A stretch of 64,000 nt of DNA from Pelodera strongyloides (lineage: Eukaryota; Nematoda; Chromadorea; Rhabditida; Rhabditidae): contig JAANDG010000093.1 of the NCBI GenBank assembly GCA_036852015.1, positions 186,001 to 250,000 on the forward strand, read 5' to 3'. The notes beneath the pieces were generated by a model. The model saw only the letters and a program-made list of their open reading frames with translations. It made no database searches and had not been told where the DNA came from. Positions 27,001 through 38,388 of the stretch are shown here, piece by piece. The position numbers were made by a program, and so were the translations under genes. How positions within the stretch are numbered: the stretch's first letter is position 1; the number at the start of each line of letters is the position of its first letter.

Positions 27001-29154
27001 ATGACGCATAATGACATGCCAAACTTATTAAATAATTATTCATGAATGCGACTATTTCTTTTAATTGTTTTTCTTTTTCAATATCACGCAAAGGTCCAAC
27101 GCTCTTGCATCATAATGACGGCCCACCCACATCCGGCCGCAAAATCCATCCATACTGAAATATCAACTGAAGGTCAAAACTATCTTCCTATGTTCCTTTT
27201 CTTTTTGTTCATTGTTTAGGAGTTTAGGTTTAGGCTTGGATGTTGCCTAATCAAATTGGTATACATTTTTACTTGAGTTTTCACAGGTTTTAATAGGTTC
27301 CTCAGTACTACATATTTGCTCACAGTTAGCCTCCTCTGCAACGCATTTGACCTTGAATTAGAGAAACAAAAGCGATTTCACGTCTGAGTAAACAAGAGTA
27401 CAAACAGTTCATTTACGTTTGAGATGACTTGAGTGTATCTGAGATCATTTAGTTCTTTCGATGTCATTCAATTTCTTGTTGAATAAAGTTGGGCGGCGAG
27501 AATGTGAACAATTGTGACATAATCATTTTTGCTACTTTGTGGCTGGAATGTGAATAGTTATGACGTAAACATTTTTGCGACTGTTTATTTTCACATGCAT
27601 CCCGTGTTCACTATGCTTCCCTTTCGCTTCCTGTTGTCATATCTGATATCATATCTGCACTGCAAATGTAGTTTGTACCTATATTCTAGTGTGTGTATCT
27701 TCTGAGCAGCACAAAATCCTTGTCGGCGCGGTCTCTCTTTTCAAATTTTTCCTCCCTGTAAATACTAACCATTGAAAAAAAAGCTGTTGACCCTTAGTTC
27801 AAAGTTGGTAAGAATTCACCGATGCATCCCAACCGCGTCAAGACTGTGTCTTTCTTTTATCGCAACTAATAGAAATATTGGGGTGAACCGTGACTTCCTA
27901 ACAATTTGCATGCTTTATATGGTAATTAGAGCTCTACGCCTCCTAAACGCCTACATCTCCGACAGCTGTCGTATGTTTGGTTTACCCTTTCTCTAGCACA
28001 CAAAGTCGTGCAAAGTTGCGGACAGAGGATATACAAAGGTATACTATGATCCATAAACACGAGTATTCCGTTTTTTTTACCATGTAGCGTTTGTGCAAAC
28101 ATCTGAATATATATTTGTTTAAAATCGTTTTCCTCTATGCTAGTTCTCAATGAGTATCTTTTTTGCAAATCCTTATCTAACTAATTGGCTGTGCTCATGT
28201 ATTAGTGCATGTTCCATGTTCTAGGTGGCCGTTGATTCTTTCCCATCATTTTTTAATCTACAACTACCAATTAGTCGATTCTAATCGCAAAGGCTGCCGC
28301 CTCCTGTACAGATAAAGTATCGCCCCTGACGCCCGAGTGCCAGCGCTTGTCGGGGCGTAAGTTTACCTTACCGCTTGACTTACCTCTCGGTTATCCCTCT
28401 TCTCTGCTCCATTGCGCCTCCGACGCATAGATTATTGGGAGCTGATAACTCCCCGATTGCATATTCGTCGGTCACTGCTAGGTCACTCCAGATCATAAGA
28501 GGCTAATGTATTACTATTTCCGATATTTGATTTTCCTCTCTTTGTACTGTGTTGGCATTGGGATTTACAATTCTTTGCACCATCACGAATTAAGCGGCAT
28601 TACTTTGATTATCCTTGGGATCACCTACATTTATGCGGCCAACTGGTTATTTGAGTGTTGTTTTTGCCATCAGCATTGTCTCTTGAAGCCGTATAACTTT
28701 CGTCAGAGTGATTTAACCTGCCTGAATTTTTCTTACATATTTTATCCATCAAAATTTACTTAAACAAAAAGGAATACAAAATATAACTTTTTATTTGGCC
28801 ATTTCATCGAAAAATCCAATTGCTACTTCCCCTTCGACATTTCTGACGACATTTATTGCAAGTAATCAAATTACTGCGTTGCCAAAGGGAACGGGAATAC
28901 ACCATACAACTCGTCCTTGTTTCTAAGAAGTTTGGGTAAATAATAATATATCATTATCGCAGCTTTCGCGAATTGTTTAACATGTCTCTTTTCCGATAGG
29001 CTCTTTTCTTGTTTTCCATGCGTGTTCCTCTCGGCCTTTTATTTTCGCATGAATATTTTAACTGACAATGAGACAAGGTGACCTTGTCTACTACGATTCT
29101 TTTCCTCGACGTAATTTTGAACACATTACATAGTTCTTACTTGTTACATTTCAG
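24087..29154. other. Long intergenic region with two orphan exon-like stretches on the - strand
   Basis: About 5 kb separates the divergent SLC5-type and amino-acid transporter genes. Two - strand stretches look like exons. The first is 25627-25539: TTTTCGCAG acceptor, ATG at 25593, 18 codons, GTGAGT donor. The second is about 25200-24998, codon-like and ending at a GTGAGC donor. An imperfect GC-rich hairpin (CGCCCCTGAC against GTCGGGGCG) lies at 28321-28357. The rest is AT-rich without recognisable content. Both promoters must lie here. Confidence 0.45.
25539..25593 (-). other. Candidate orphan first exon (unassigned)
   Basis: On the - strand a TTTTCGCAG acceptor (exon from 25627) precedes 34 bases of leader, an ATG at 25593, 18 codons (MSFGTEAELRLPDVDFFT plus one base) and a good GTGAGT donor. 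It could be an alternative 5' exon of the downstream SLC5-type gene. Joining it straight to the 23966 exon gives a stop, so another exon would be needed. I cannot settle whether it is real. Confidence 0.3.
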
Positions 29155-32100
29155 ATGACGGCTGAATTAGAGCCGATGAACCCGAACGAAGAGCCATCGA
29201 AAGATGAGTTGGGCAATGAAGAACAGGGAGAGGGAAAGGTGAGTATCTTGCTATTGTATATTTTTCCTATTCTTGACTATCACGGTAAGGGTGGAATCTA
29301 GCTAGTGGGAGGGTCCAAAACAGAGAAGTGCACTTCCTCCATTTAACTATGTCATTTGTGACTTTTGCTATATTGCAGGGTCTCGCCAAAACGCTCGGTC
29401 TCTTCAATGGTGTTTCCATCATTGTTGGATGTATCATCGGCTCAGGAATCTTTGTCTCACCTACTGGAGTTCAAGAAAGTTAGTTTAGTTTTTCAAGCAT
29501 AATTGCCCTTTTAATCTCGTTTTAAATTCCTAAAGGCGAAGTGGAATCCCTATTAACCAACTACATATCTACGCTAGACTTATCCAACTAACATTTTTTT
29601 AAACTTTTCAACCTTTAATCATCCTATATTGTCGCAACCAAGACCATTAAACGCGCGCTTTATTATATTCTTTAAAATAAGCTGTGCACGATACCTATTT
29701 CAGAAGCTGGTTCTGTGGGACTATCGTTGATTGTGTGGGTGGTGTCGGGAGTATTCGCTGCGATTGGCGCCTACTGCTATGCCGAATTGGGTACTTTGAT
29801 CAGAAAGTCTGGTGGCGACTACGCTTACATCATGGAGGCATTTGGACCTTTCCTGGCTTTTGTTAGACTCTGGATTGAGGCAATCGTTGTCAGGTGAGCA
29901 GTTGTGCATGTACTAATATAAACGCAAGAATATTAAGTTTCAATACAAACAACTACCTAGTCTTCTTATAAGTGGTCGTCTTCAAGCGTTTGTTTTACCA
30001 ATCTTCAGTTAGCTAGCTGACTCGCATGATGGGTGATTTACATTGTATAATTGCAGACCGTGCACTGCCACTATTGTGGCTATCACATTCGCCATTTACA
30101 TGTTGCGTCCCTTCTATCCGGATTGCGATCCACCGGCTGGCAGTCTCCAACTGATTGCGGCCAGTCTTCTGCGTAAGTTTATTCGTAACCTTCTTTTTTA
30201 AAACATCATTTTTTGCGTTACTTTCAGCTCTGTTCAGATAATTAAGCTCCATTCATTTGTTATTTTTAGTCCTCCTAACTGCCATTAACTGCATCTCGGT
30301 TCGTCTCGCTACATTTGTCCAGGATTTCTTCACCGTCGCTAAGGTCTTCGCTCTGGTCATGATTATCGCCACCGGAGGATACTTGCTCCTCACAGGTTTG
30401 AATCATTCAAATATGAGGGAACACTTACATCTCCTAATTTTTTCTTTTTTAACAATAAGTAAAACAAATAACGAGCAAAGTACAACTTTTTCAGGAGATC
30501 CGAAGTACTACGAATCTTTTGAAAACATTTTCGAAGGAACTACACAGGACTTCCAGACGGTGTCCTTGGCCTTCTACTCTGGTGTGTTTTTGTGAAAAAT
30601 CAACATTCCGCATTATGATGTTATGGGTAGTATTTTTTATCAGAGCTCCTGCGTGATGTAACAAAAACACTGATTGCTTCCTTTTAGGCCTGTTCGCTTA
30701 TCAAGGATGGAACTACCTGAATTTCATCGTTGAAGAACTGATAGACCCGAAGAGGTATGCTACAATCCTCAGTCAAATATTTATTATGCTTAACACATGT
30801 GCAGATCATACCCTTCAGCAAACAAAACAGAACATAGCATAGTAAAAGTGACGATACGACCAACGGTAATCGAATCTGTCAGATCCACATGGTCTGTCAA
30901 CAACCACAAACTAACCTAGAATACGAACAGATAAAATGTAATACAAGGAAAATATTTATTACGTTCAGTGAAGATGAAACCAACATGAATAACTAACGTT
31001 AATTTCCAGAAACCTTCCATTGGCCATTGCGATTAGTTGTACTCTGTGTACTGTAATCTACACTCTGACAAATGTGGCTCTTTACACAGTCATCTCACCA
31101 GAGGAAATGCTTGCCAGTCCTGCAGTCGCTGTGGTAAGCTATGATTATTTCCGAAGTTCCAAATATTTGGGCAATATGCAGTTGCCCTACTGCAAAATTG
31201 AGGATATTGTGTATAATACTGTTAGCATCTCATAACAAACAAACAAGTTTGTCAGATTATTGACCTTTAGTTGTTTGCCGAGAAAATGTACGGGAAGTTC
31301 GCGTTCATCATGCCCATTTTTGTTGCCTGTTCCACTATCGGATCAGCCAATGGAGTCATTTTCACGTCCTCCAGGTGAGAAAAAAATTCCGTCCTCATGA
31401 TAATTGATTGCCTTAGTGATATAACTTTTCCTGCCATAATTCTGTGAATTCAGATTGTTCTACGTGGGAGCTCGAGAGGGTCAAATGCCCAATGTTCTTA
31501 CAATGATCAACAAGAAAACTGTGACGCCGGTTCCCGCAGTTGTGCTCACCGTATGTTATCATGATTATACATGATGTACGTAGTTCATCATTCATACATT
31601 TTTGGTCTGTGGTTAACTGAAAATTTGCTTTTACAGGGTCTCTTGTCCATTGCCTATCTGGCCCTGTCTGACAACGTCTTCTCTCTGATTAACTACATTG
31701 CGATCAGTTACTGGTTGGCCATTGGTGGTGCAATTGTTGCACTCTTCGTGTTCAGAAAGACCATGCCAGATGCACCAAGGCCGATTAAGGTACGGTAATG
31801 TTTTCGTATTTCCTTTGGTATTCACGTAAAAAAAGCCTTTTTTCCGATCTATATTTGCTGATCCTAATGACGTATAAATTTTGTTGTAACAGCAGGCAGT
31901 TACATAGTAATAACTGAAAATTATATGGTTAAAGGTGAATCTCATCTGGCCGATTATCTTCTTCTTGGGATGCACTGCCCTGGTACTGGTCCCCATTGTT
32001 GGCGCGCCAAAGGACACAGGTAGATTATTTTGCTGGCAGTTTGGTCCATAAGTTTGCCATGGTAACTGATCTTGGGACTAAGAAAAACAAAATCACAACT

Positions 32101-32651
32101 AATACGCGGAACCCACATTCTGTACGAGATCAAAACGAAATTTAGTTTTCCTTTTTTTCTTAAAATGTGTTCCGAAAACGATGTGTTCTAACAATTCCGA
32201 AGCTACTTACTAGTATGCAAATTTATCCAGTACTGAGCGTAGTCTTCATAGTTTAAGTTTTTTGTTGACCAAGACAACTGTTATAAGAATAAAGCAAATG
32301 GGACAATTGTTGTATACTTGTCTTTGTTTCAGCGATTGGTATTTCCATCATGCTGACTGGAGTGCCCGTCTATTTCATCTTCATTGCGTGGAGGTCAAAA
32401 CCTGCCTGCATTGCTCGAGCAACTAGTGAGTGACTAATTTAAGCATTGTGTTTATGTATGTTATCTTAGACTGTGTTTCAGTAGCAATTTCAGTTACAAT
32501 GCAGTATACGCCATTTGTCTTAAACTCGAGCGGCCACGAAATTAAAGAAAATCATATTATCAGAAGAAAAGAAAAGTTTTTTTTTTCAGATTCGTTGACT
32601 ATTTTCCTGCAGAAGCTGTTCCTTGTGGTTGACGACACTAAGGAAGAGTAA
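29155..32651 (+). CDS. LAT-type amino-acid transporter light chain (SLC7/AAT family), 495 residues
   Basis: This is a plasma-membrane amino-acid exchanger of the APC superfamily, homologous to C. elegans AAT proteins and vertebrate LAT/SLC7 light chains. Exons are 29155-29238, 29379-29478, 29704-29893, 30057-30172, 30270-30395, 30495-30581, 30688-30754, 31010-31133, 31271-31374, 31454-31550, 31637-31789, 31935-32019, 32333-32425 and 32590-32651. Phases agree and the stop is TAA. Key features are an acidic 28-residue N-terminus, the substrate-binding GSGIF motif at 49-53, Cys148 in the PDCDPP loop (position of the cysteine that bonds to the heavy chain), [17 protein letters not shown] in TM6, and about 12 hydrophobic segments. 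The ATG follows TTTCAG directly. The exact AAT paralogue and its substrates cannot be assigned. The acceptor of exon 12 (AAAG) is unusual. Confidence 0.92.
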
Positions 32652-33754
32652 TCGAAACACAGATCAATTTAAATAATGACTTAGTTTTTGAGTCTTACAA
32701 TCACACCATGGCAGTTTGTATTAGGGTCTCAGAAAGAAACCCCATTTTTACAGTACAATCAATACTTTTTGTGGAATAATGACTGTTCTTATCATATTAC
32801 GTATTCATGTAGAATATTAATAGTAATACTGTGAAGAACTTGGTGAATTACATTATTTTAACCACCTGGATTATTAACCGTAGCCGTCATAATTCAAAAC
32901 ATCAATTTATTCAAACTGGAATTCGTCTATGACGAAATAACTCCTGATAATCATTTATTTTATACTGCCATATCACATGTTTGCAGCTTTCTTTTTTGTT
33001 AACTTATGGCATTACTTTTCCTGCTTATTTTTGTATTCTCACTTTATCACTAATTGTTTAAGTATTCCAAAACTATTCGCCATTTGTTTATTCTGGTTTA
33101 TTAGGACGTGTTTGTTTCGTAGAGTTCTATGGAAAGATCTCGCGGTTATTCCGTTGCAGTATTTCTTAATTGTTGTTCGTTACTTGAAAATATAAAGTGT
33201 TAACTATGCGTTAGTTATCATGTAGAACACTTGAGCACAGCTTTCTACTAATCATAATATACGAATTAATTATGTTTATCGAGATAGGGGTTACACGAAT
33301 GAGTGATTGATTTAACACATTGTTGCTTGTGCTTTATTACTAATTGCGAAAAGACAAAACACAAATGAAGCATAACTCAGAAAAAGTGTAGTGGTGTACA
33401 AAACCCAGATTATTCATGAAATAAATGCCAGAACTTATATAAATGGATTTATCCATTAATTAGCTTTCGAAGAGATATCGTTCTGAAATCGCATGTTACA
33501 TACTTACATTCCTCTTTATCTCCTCGGCAACTAATCAGTAAAATATAAACATTTTCTTATTGTACAATCCATTATTTTCTTATCATTCTTATATTTATTA
33601 CCAGCCGTTAGGTCTCTTCGCCGAATAGAGGAAAAGGCCTTCGGCCGATTGTTAAAAAAATTGGTAAAAGGTATTTCTACAAAAGGTAAAACGACAACTT
33701 TCGCTATTCCTAGTCTTTATTTCTCTCTTTCACTCTGGTGTACTCCTATCATAA
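32652..33754. other. 3' UTR and intergenic sequence
   Basis: AT-rich sequence after the transporter stop. AATAAA occurs at 33420-33425 but is far from the stop, so the true poly(A) site is uncertain. No coding exons were seen. Confidence 0.4.
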
Positions 33755-33836
33755 GCTAGCTTGGCTCAACGTAGAGCGTTGGACTGTGAATCAAGAGGTT
33801 GTGTGCGTCTGTGGGTTCAAATCCAGCCAGCGGCAA
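33755..33836 (+). tRNA. Degenerate tRNA-like sequence (His-type anticodon GTG) with long variable arm
   Basis: The D stem GCTC/GAGC is intact. The anticodon arm TTGGA-CTGTGAA-TCAAG pairs at 4 of 5 positions and shows GTG. The variable region is about 15 bases, and the T arm has a good B box GGTTCAAATCC (33814-33824). The acceptor stem pairs poorly. Nematodes are known to have odd long-variable-arm tRNAs, but the weak acceptor stem suggests a tRNA pseudogene or a SINE body unrelated to the neighbouring family. Confidence 0.4.
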
Positions 33837-34034
33837 AGCTTTTGTTTTCTTTCGATGGTGAATAAGAATTTTTCTTTATGAAAGGACTTCGTTGTGCACA
33901 TCAAAACAAAATCAGTCACAAACTCTTCTCCTTTATATAATGATTCAAATGTATGTGCAAATTGCACATTGAGCATTAAGGCCGCCCTTAGCCGGTTTTA
34001 TGAATTTGAACTGCGAAATGAAAAATTGAGGTTT

Positions 34035-34106
34035 CGGTCGGGCAGGAATCGAACCCGCATCTTTGGTTTTCCGGGCCAATGCGCTAACCTATTACGCTAC
34101 CGGCAC
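34035..34106 (-). tRNA. tRNA-like body, - strand copy
   Basis: This - strand copy closely resembles the + strand body at 34366-34437, with good A box and B box (GGTTCGATTCC) and the CCGGAAA anticodon loop. It is read as a SINE promoter domain and not a working tRNA. Confidence 0.5.
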
Positions 34107-34365
34107 CCACACACAATGAGTGATGCGGGTTCGATTCCCGCCCGACCGAAATCTCAATTTTTCATTTCGCAGTTCAAATTCATAAAACCGGCTAAGGGCG
34201 GCCTTAATGCTCAATGTGCAATTTGCACATACATTTGAATCATATTTCTCAGGTTTGGCTGATCTTTACTGGGTTCTGGTGAAATACCACCCGGGCAGTT
34301 GTTATGTTCACTGTGTGATGCCATTGCGGACCTTAACTCGCCTGCGAAATGATTATTGTGTGTGG

Positions 34366-34437
34366 GTGCCGGTAGCGTAATCGGTTAACGCATTGGCCCG
34401 GAAAACCAAAGATGCGGGTTCGATTCCCGCCCGACCG
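34366..34437 (+). tRNA. tRNA-like body, complete + strand copy
   Basis: D stem GCGT/ACGC is perfect, anticodon arm TTGGC-CCGGAAA-ACCAA pairs at 4 of 5, and T arm GCGGG-TTCGATT-CCCGC is perfect. The loop CCGGAAA puts GGA in the anticodon place and again has C at position 33, as in the copy at 115-186. The acceptor stem pairs at only about 4 of 7. It is flanked by head and tail segments shared with the window-start element. Confidence 0.5.
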
Positions 34438-34481
34438 AAACCTCAATTTTTCATTTCGCAGTTCCAATTCTTTATATAATG

Positions 34482-36416
34482 GGTCGATTGTACTTTCAAT
34501 TCTATTCGTGAAATAACCTACATTCCTCTCGATTTTTTACTACCAATCGTTACAAAAGGAAGTTTGAAAATTGGATAATGTAAAGGTATCATTACTTCAC
34601 TCCTTCACGGCTTCACGCTTTCAGTACAATAAATAGTGGGACCTCGAGTTTCTCATTTCCATATCCAAAGGCAACAATTATGTTTTCCATTCGCCATAAC
34701 TTTGCCATGGATTGCATCAGCATCCGATATAGACCACAAGATCAAACGTCCCATGCCTTCGATGTAATTGTTACAACGTTCGCTATGAAATACTAATTTA
34801 CATATTGACAGAGCGGGTGAGTCTAACAAGAGAACAGGAATGGCGACGCAGCTCAATGCCTAAACGAAGACCAATTTAGTATATAAGCCATGAAACTAAG
34901 AAATCGAGGGAGGAGGAATAATAATCGACAAACGCTCTAGTCCCCATTCCCCATGTATTCTCCTAACAACCGATGCTTTTCTATATTAACATCATTTGTG
35001 ACTAATACTCAGTCAGCGTAAGTTTACAATCCTCACATGCCTCCGGGCCCTCATTGAATTGTATGTTTATGCGCTCACAACGAAATAAACGGATGTCAAT
35101 CACATGGGCCCTCATGAACCGAAATGCAACATAAGAACATCAAGTCCCTGCACATCCGTGTGGGAAAATTACCAATGTTTACTATAAACATTTTGCTGAA
35201 GTCTCCACACTTCGATCACAGAAGCAGGTAAATCAGTTTCCGGCCATTTTCGGACTCAATCGGCTTACTACGTTCTCGTCTACGCTCTTCACTCAACTTC
35301 AGATCTACCACAAAGAGGCTGCGCAAATCCAAATGATTGTCAGCAAGTGATGGACGAACTTCTCGACCAACTACATCAACGATCATCATATTTCTTGGCT
35401 GAGCACACAGTTCTAATAGTTCTAATGTTAATAATTATGATAGTCCACCGTCCAGGAAAAGTGTCTTCGACGCTTCGAACCACATTTCTACATATATTTC
35501 TATCTTCGCAAGGCGAATGTATTAAGAGCGCGAATAGGAGAAGAAACTGAGACTTTACAACCCATCGACAGTCCCGAGTATAACTACCATAGTAAGTACA
35601 ACTACCATCCCGAGTACAACTTCTCGACCAACTACACCAACGATCGTCACATTGTTTGGCCGATCACACAGTTCTAATGTTAACAATTCAGATAGTCCAC
35701 CGTCCAGGAAACGAAACTGGTGTCTTCGGCGCTTCGAACCGCATTTTCTAAACATTTTTCTACCTTCACACAATTAAGATCCCATGCGAATATTGTAAAC
35801 ATTGTAATCATTTTAAACAATTTGTATAAATACATTTGTTAATCTAGTATTATGTACTTTGGCGGTTAAAACAGCCATAAAAAGCATAATAATCAATCAC
35901 ATTAGGTGATAACAATGCAAAAGGCGGCAATATATAAATTTTTGAATATAAAATCTTGCAAAATAATTTACTACATATAATATACTACATCCTCCAACGG
36001 ACGAATAGCAAGATAGCATCCAGACAAAGGTAAATGTTATTGTTATGTCTTTACAAATATTTTTTAATGCGTTACTTCAACTGTACTTTGGCTGTACAAT
36101 TAGAAAGACTTCTTTTACATATGTTGCAGATTTCACTTTTTTTTATTGACTTTTGTTTTCATAACATTCTTCGAAAAGGCTTTCTCGTGAGCTGGACATT
36201 TCTAACCTAACCACGCGATTTTGATTTGGGAAATATGACGGATGGGTTATCGTCAAATGCCTTTTTACAGTTAGCTTCAGTATGCTGTGCTATTGAATAA
36301 ATAAATTTGTAAGCAACACATTGCAGGGTCCTGCGAAACGAACATCGACAACAACCGATTAATCACTGTTTATTCTAATTTTACAGATAGTTGCTTTTTC
36401 CGGAACACACACATTT
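34482..36416. other. Intergenic region with a diverged duplication
   Basis: No convincing coding exons. A - strand frame at 34653-34856 is open for 67 codons but has no motif or splice support. It contains the duplicated 155-bp segment listed separately. Confidence 0.45.
35357..35771. repeat. Diverged direct repeat, two copies of about 155 bp
   Basis: Copy 1 is 35357-35511 and copy 2 is 35617-35771. Both share AACTTCTCGACCAACTACA, CACACAGTTCTAAT, GATAGTCCACCGTCCAGGAA and CGCTTCGAACC in the same order with small indels. The nature is unknown. Confidence 0.7.
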
Positions 36417-37852
36417 CTAGTTCGGTGGAGTCTCGTTTTGACTAGTCGACATCATTTCCCGCTCCATGTGCACGCGTTTCGCTTGAGTCTGAAGAAAAAT
36501 GAGTTAAATAACGAAAACAACGCTTTCAGGTTCAAATTTTACTTCACCACGATAAAAAACGAAGACTACGTCCTAGCATTTGCCTCACTTAGGAAGTAAC
36601 ATCTGTATTGACCAGGGTGAGAAAACTAATAAAGTCAGAAATATAAAAAAAACTCGCCAATACGTCGGTCAGCACAAACTGTGTCTGCGCAACTTTGGTA
36701 ACAATTTTGAGTTGCATTTTCACCTCGTCGTCTAGCTGCAAATAATTAAGGATAAACCACATTTTTCTAAGGACCTCGTTTGTAGGAAGTGAGATATTAT
36801 TTGCGGATGTAAAAAAAAAATAGTTAATGAAAGCATATTTGAAAGTTGGAAAACTGGAGGACACGTGGATAACTTTGTGGAACACGACCGACTGGTTAAG
36901 TTTCGAATTATCATGTTTATTTCATGTTTGCCGGATACGCTCTGGGAAGCGAAATGCACAAACGATAAGCGCAGCTAGTATCGTCTTTAAGGAAAAATGT
37001 TCAAACTGTGTGTTTATATTCGTCGTAATAAGCCGACCTGGAAGTACAAATACATACACGAGACATACCTGTACGTCGTTCCCTTGGCAAGTAACATCCT
37101 TAACGCCGATGGCATCGTCTGTTTGCACAAAACCATCCTCCATTTTGATTAGTGACAATTTTGGAGTTTCTGGGCCGTTGCACGGAGCTCGATTATCGGT
37201 AAATAAAGATATCTCGGATAACTACATTGCCATATTTGAAGCTAGTTTTATCATGAGAAACGCGCAAGTTCAATAAATGTTCATAAAAAAGTGCACAAGA
37301 AGATCAATGGATGTTTGCAGGGGTGAGATACTCAATTTGGGAAAACACAAAACCTCAAAAATGAGAAGCCAAGAATGGTCTTGGTGCTAATTAATGGCAG
37401 ACAAACAAATTGTCATTTTGGTTATTGAGTGTTATTGTCCAGCGCCGTTAGTGCAATTGCCATAGTGCAATTGCAGCCAGGTGTTTTACTGCGCAGCGAG
37501 GCTGCCTCGCCTGAATTACGTTTTATAGATCCATGAACCTATTAATCCACCTACCTGCGAAAGGCAGTTTATTGGTAGAGCTCTCCTCAAAGACAATACC
37601 CCTTACCATTAGTGAGCAATCTGTGGAATAACTGTGTAGCTGGTATGCTCGATGATATTTCTTGACAACGATGAAGATAATGTCAATGGACAAAAAATTA
37701 TGTTGTTCCAAACTTGACCAAGTTAACTGGAAGCTGTTGGGCGATCTACGCAGTATCATAATGTCTGCGATGGATTCGAACCTTAGATCGACACTACCCT
37801 CTCCCTGTTTTTTTTCAGCCAGCAATCAGACAACCGTGTATACCTGATACAT
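36417..37852 (-). CDS. Unrecognised 167-residue protein, five phase-0 exons
   Basis: Exons on the - strand are 37852-37844 (ATG plus two codons), 37804-37607, 37221-37069, 36735-36664 and 36488-36417, stop TAG. All junctions are phase 0 with GT-AG signals, and the lengths sum to 168 codons. The first intron would be only 39 bases; alternatively translation starts inside exon 2. The product has a hydrophobic/aromatic N-terminal part (residues 15-60, including SIDIIFIVVKKYHRAYQLH), an acidic middle (MEDGFVQTDDAIGVKD) and a helical, charged C-terminal third (LDDEVKMQLKIVTKVAQTQ then KRVHMEREMM). No signal peptide was seen. I do not recognise the family. The gene ends about 0.5 kb from the edge of the satellite array, across a GC-rich putative promoter. 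Confidence 0.6.
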
Positions 37853-37859
37853 CGAAGTT

Positions 37860-38100
37860 ACTACGTTCCTGGTTGACAGCGCACCGCGTAAATTGGGGCG
37901 TAGCCAGCCGCGAACCGCGCGGAGGGGGCGCACCCAGCCGCGAACCACGTGGAGCTGCGTGCTATTTTGTAAACTACGCGGATAGATACGCGGCGGCTCG
38001 GGGAACTACTTGTCTCCTCAACCACGCAGCGCACCCCCAGCCAGCCGCGCAGTGCACCAAAAGGAGGGGGCGAACGCGGTTGAGAACCAGAGGGGCGAAA
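37860..38100. promoter_or_regulatory. GC-rich repetitive stretch upstream of the 167-residue gene
   Basis: This 240-base stretch is much richer in G+C than its surroundings. It repeats CAGCCGCGAACC and GCGCACCC blocks (for example 37908-37920 and 37937-37949). It lies directly 5' of the - strand gene and between that gene and the satellite. A promoter role is inferred only from position. Confidence 0.35.
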
Positions 38101-38388
38101 AGTGAATATCCAACTAATGCAATTGAATCCTATGTTTTGCTGTTTTCGTTGGTTCCGTTGAGTAATTAGATTTTAGTGTCAGTGTGAACCTGTTTACTTT
38201 GATTAATTGAGAAATGTTGTTTTGTTTATGATCGCGCGCACAAACATTGGACATTGCTCATAGCAGTTGTTTTTCATATATCAGTTCGCAACTTTTCCGT
38301 AAATAGAAGTTCAGAACACTGAAGTTTTCGGAGAAAATTGCTTTGTTGACGGTTTCGGTCTCTCGATGTCAGTAACGAAGTTACATCT

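Larger units (their letters stand above)
33931..34481. mobile_element. Compound tRNA-like SINE insertion with 12-bp target duplication
   Basis: CTTTATATAATG is present at both edges (33931-33942 and 34470-34481). Between them are three partly complete tRNA-like units. One is on the - strand (34035-34106), followed outwards by its tail down to 33941. One is a half unit on the + strand starting at 34122. One is a complete + strand unit (34366-34437) with head and tail. The outer tails of the first two form an inverted repeat, 33941-34061 against 34122-34242, matching at 119 of 121 bases. The duplicated target suggests insertion by target-primed reverse transcription as one event, with the 5' part inverted. 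Confidence 0.75.
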
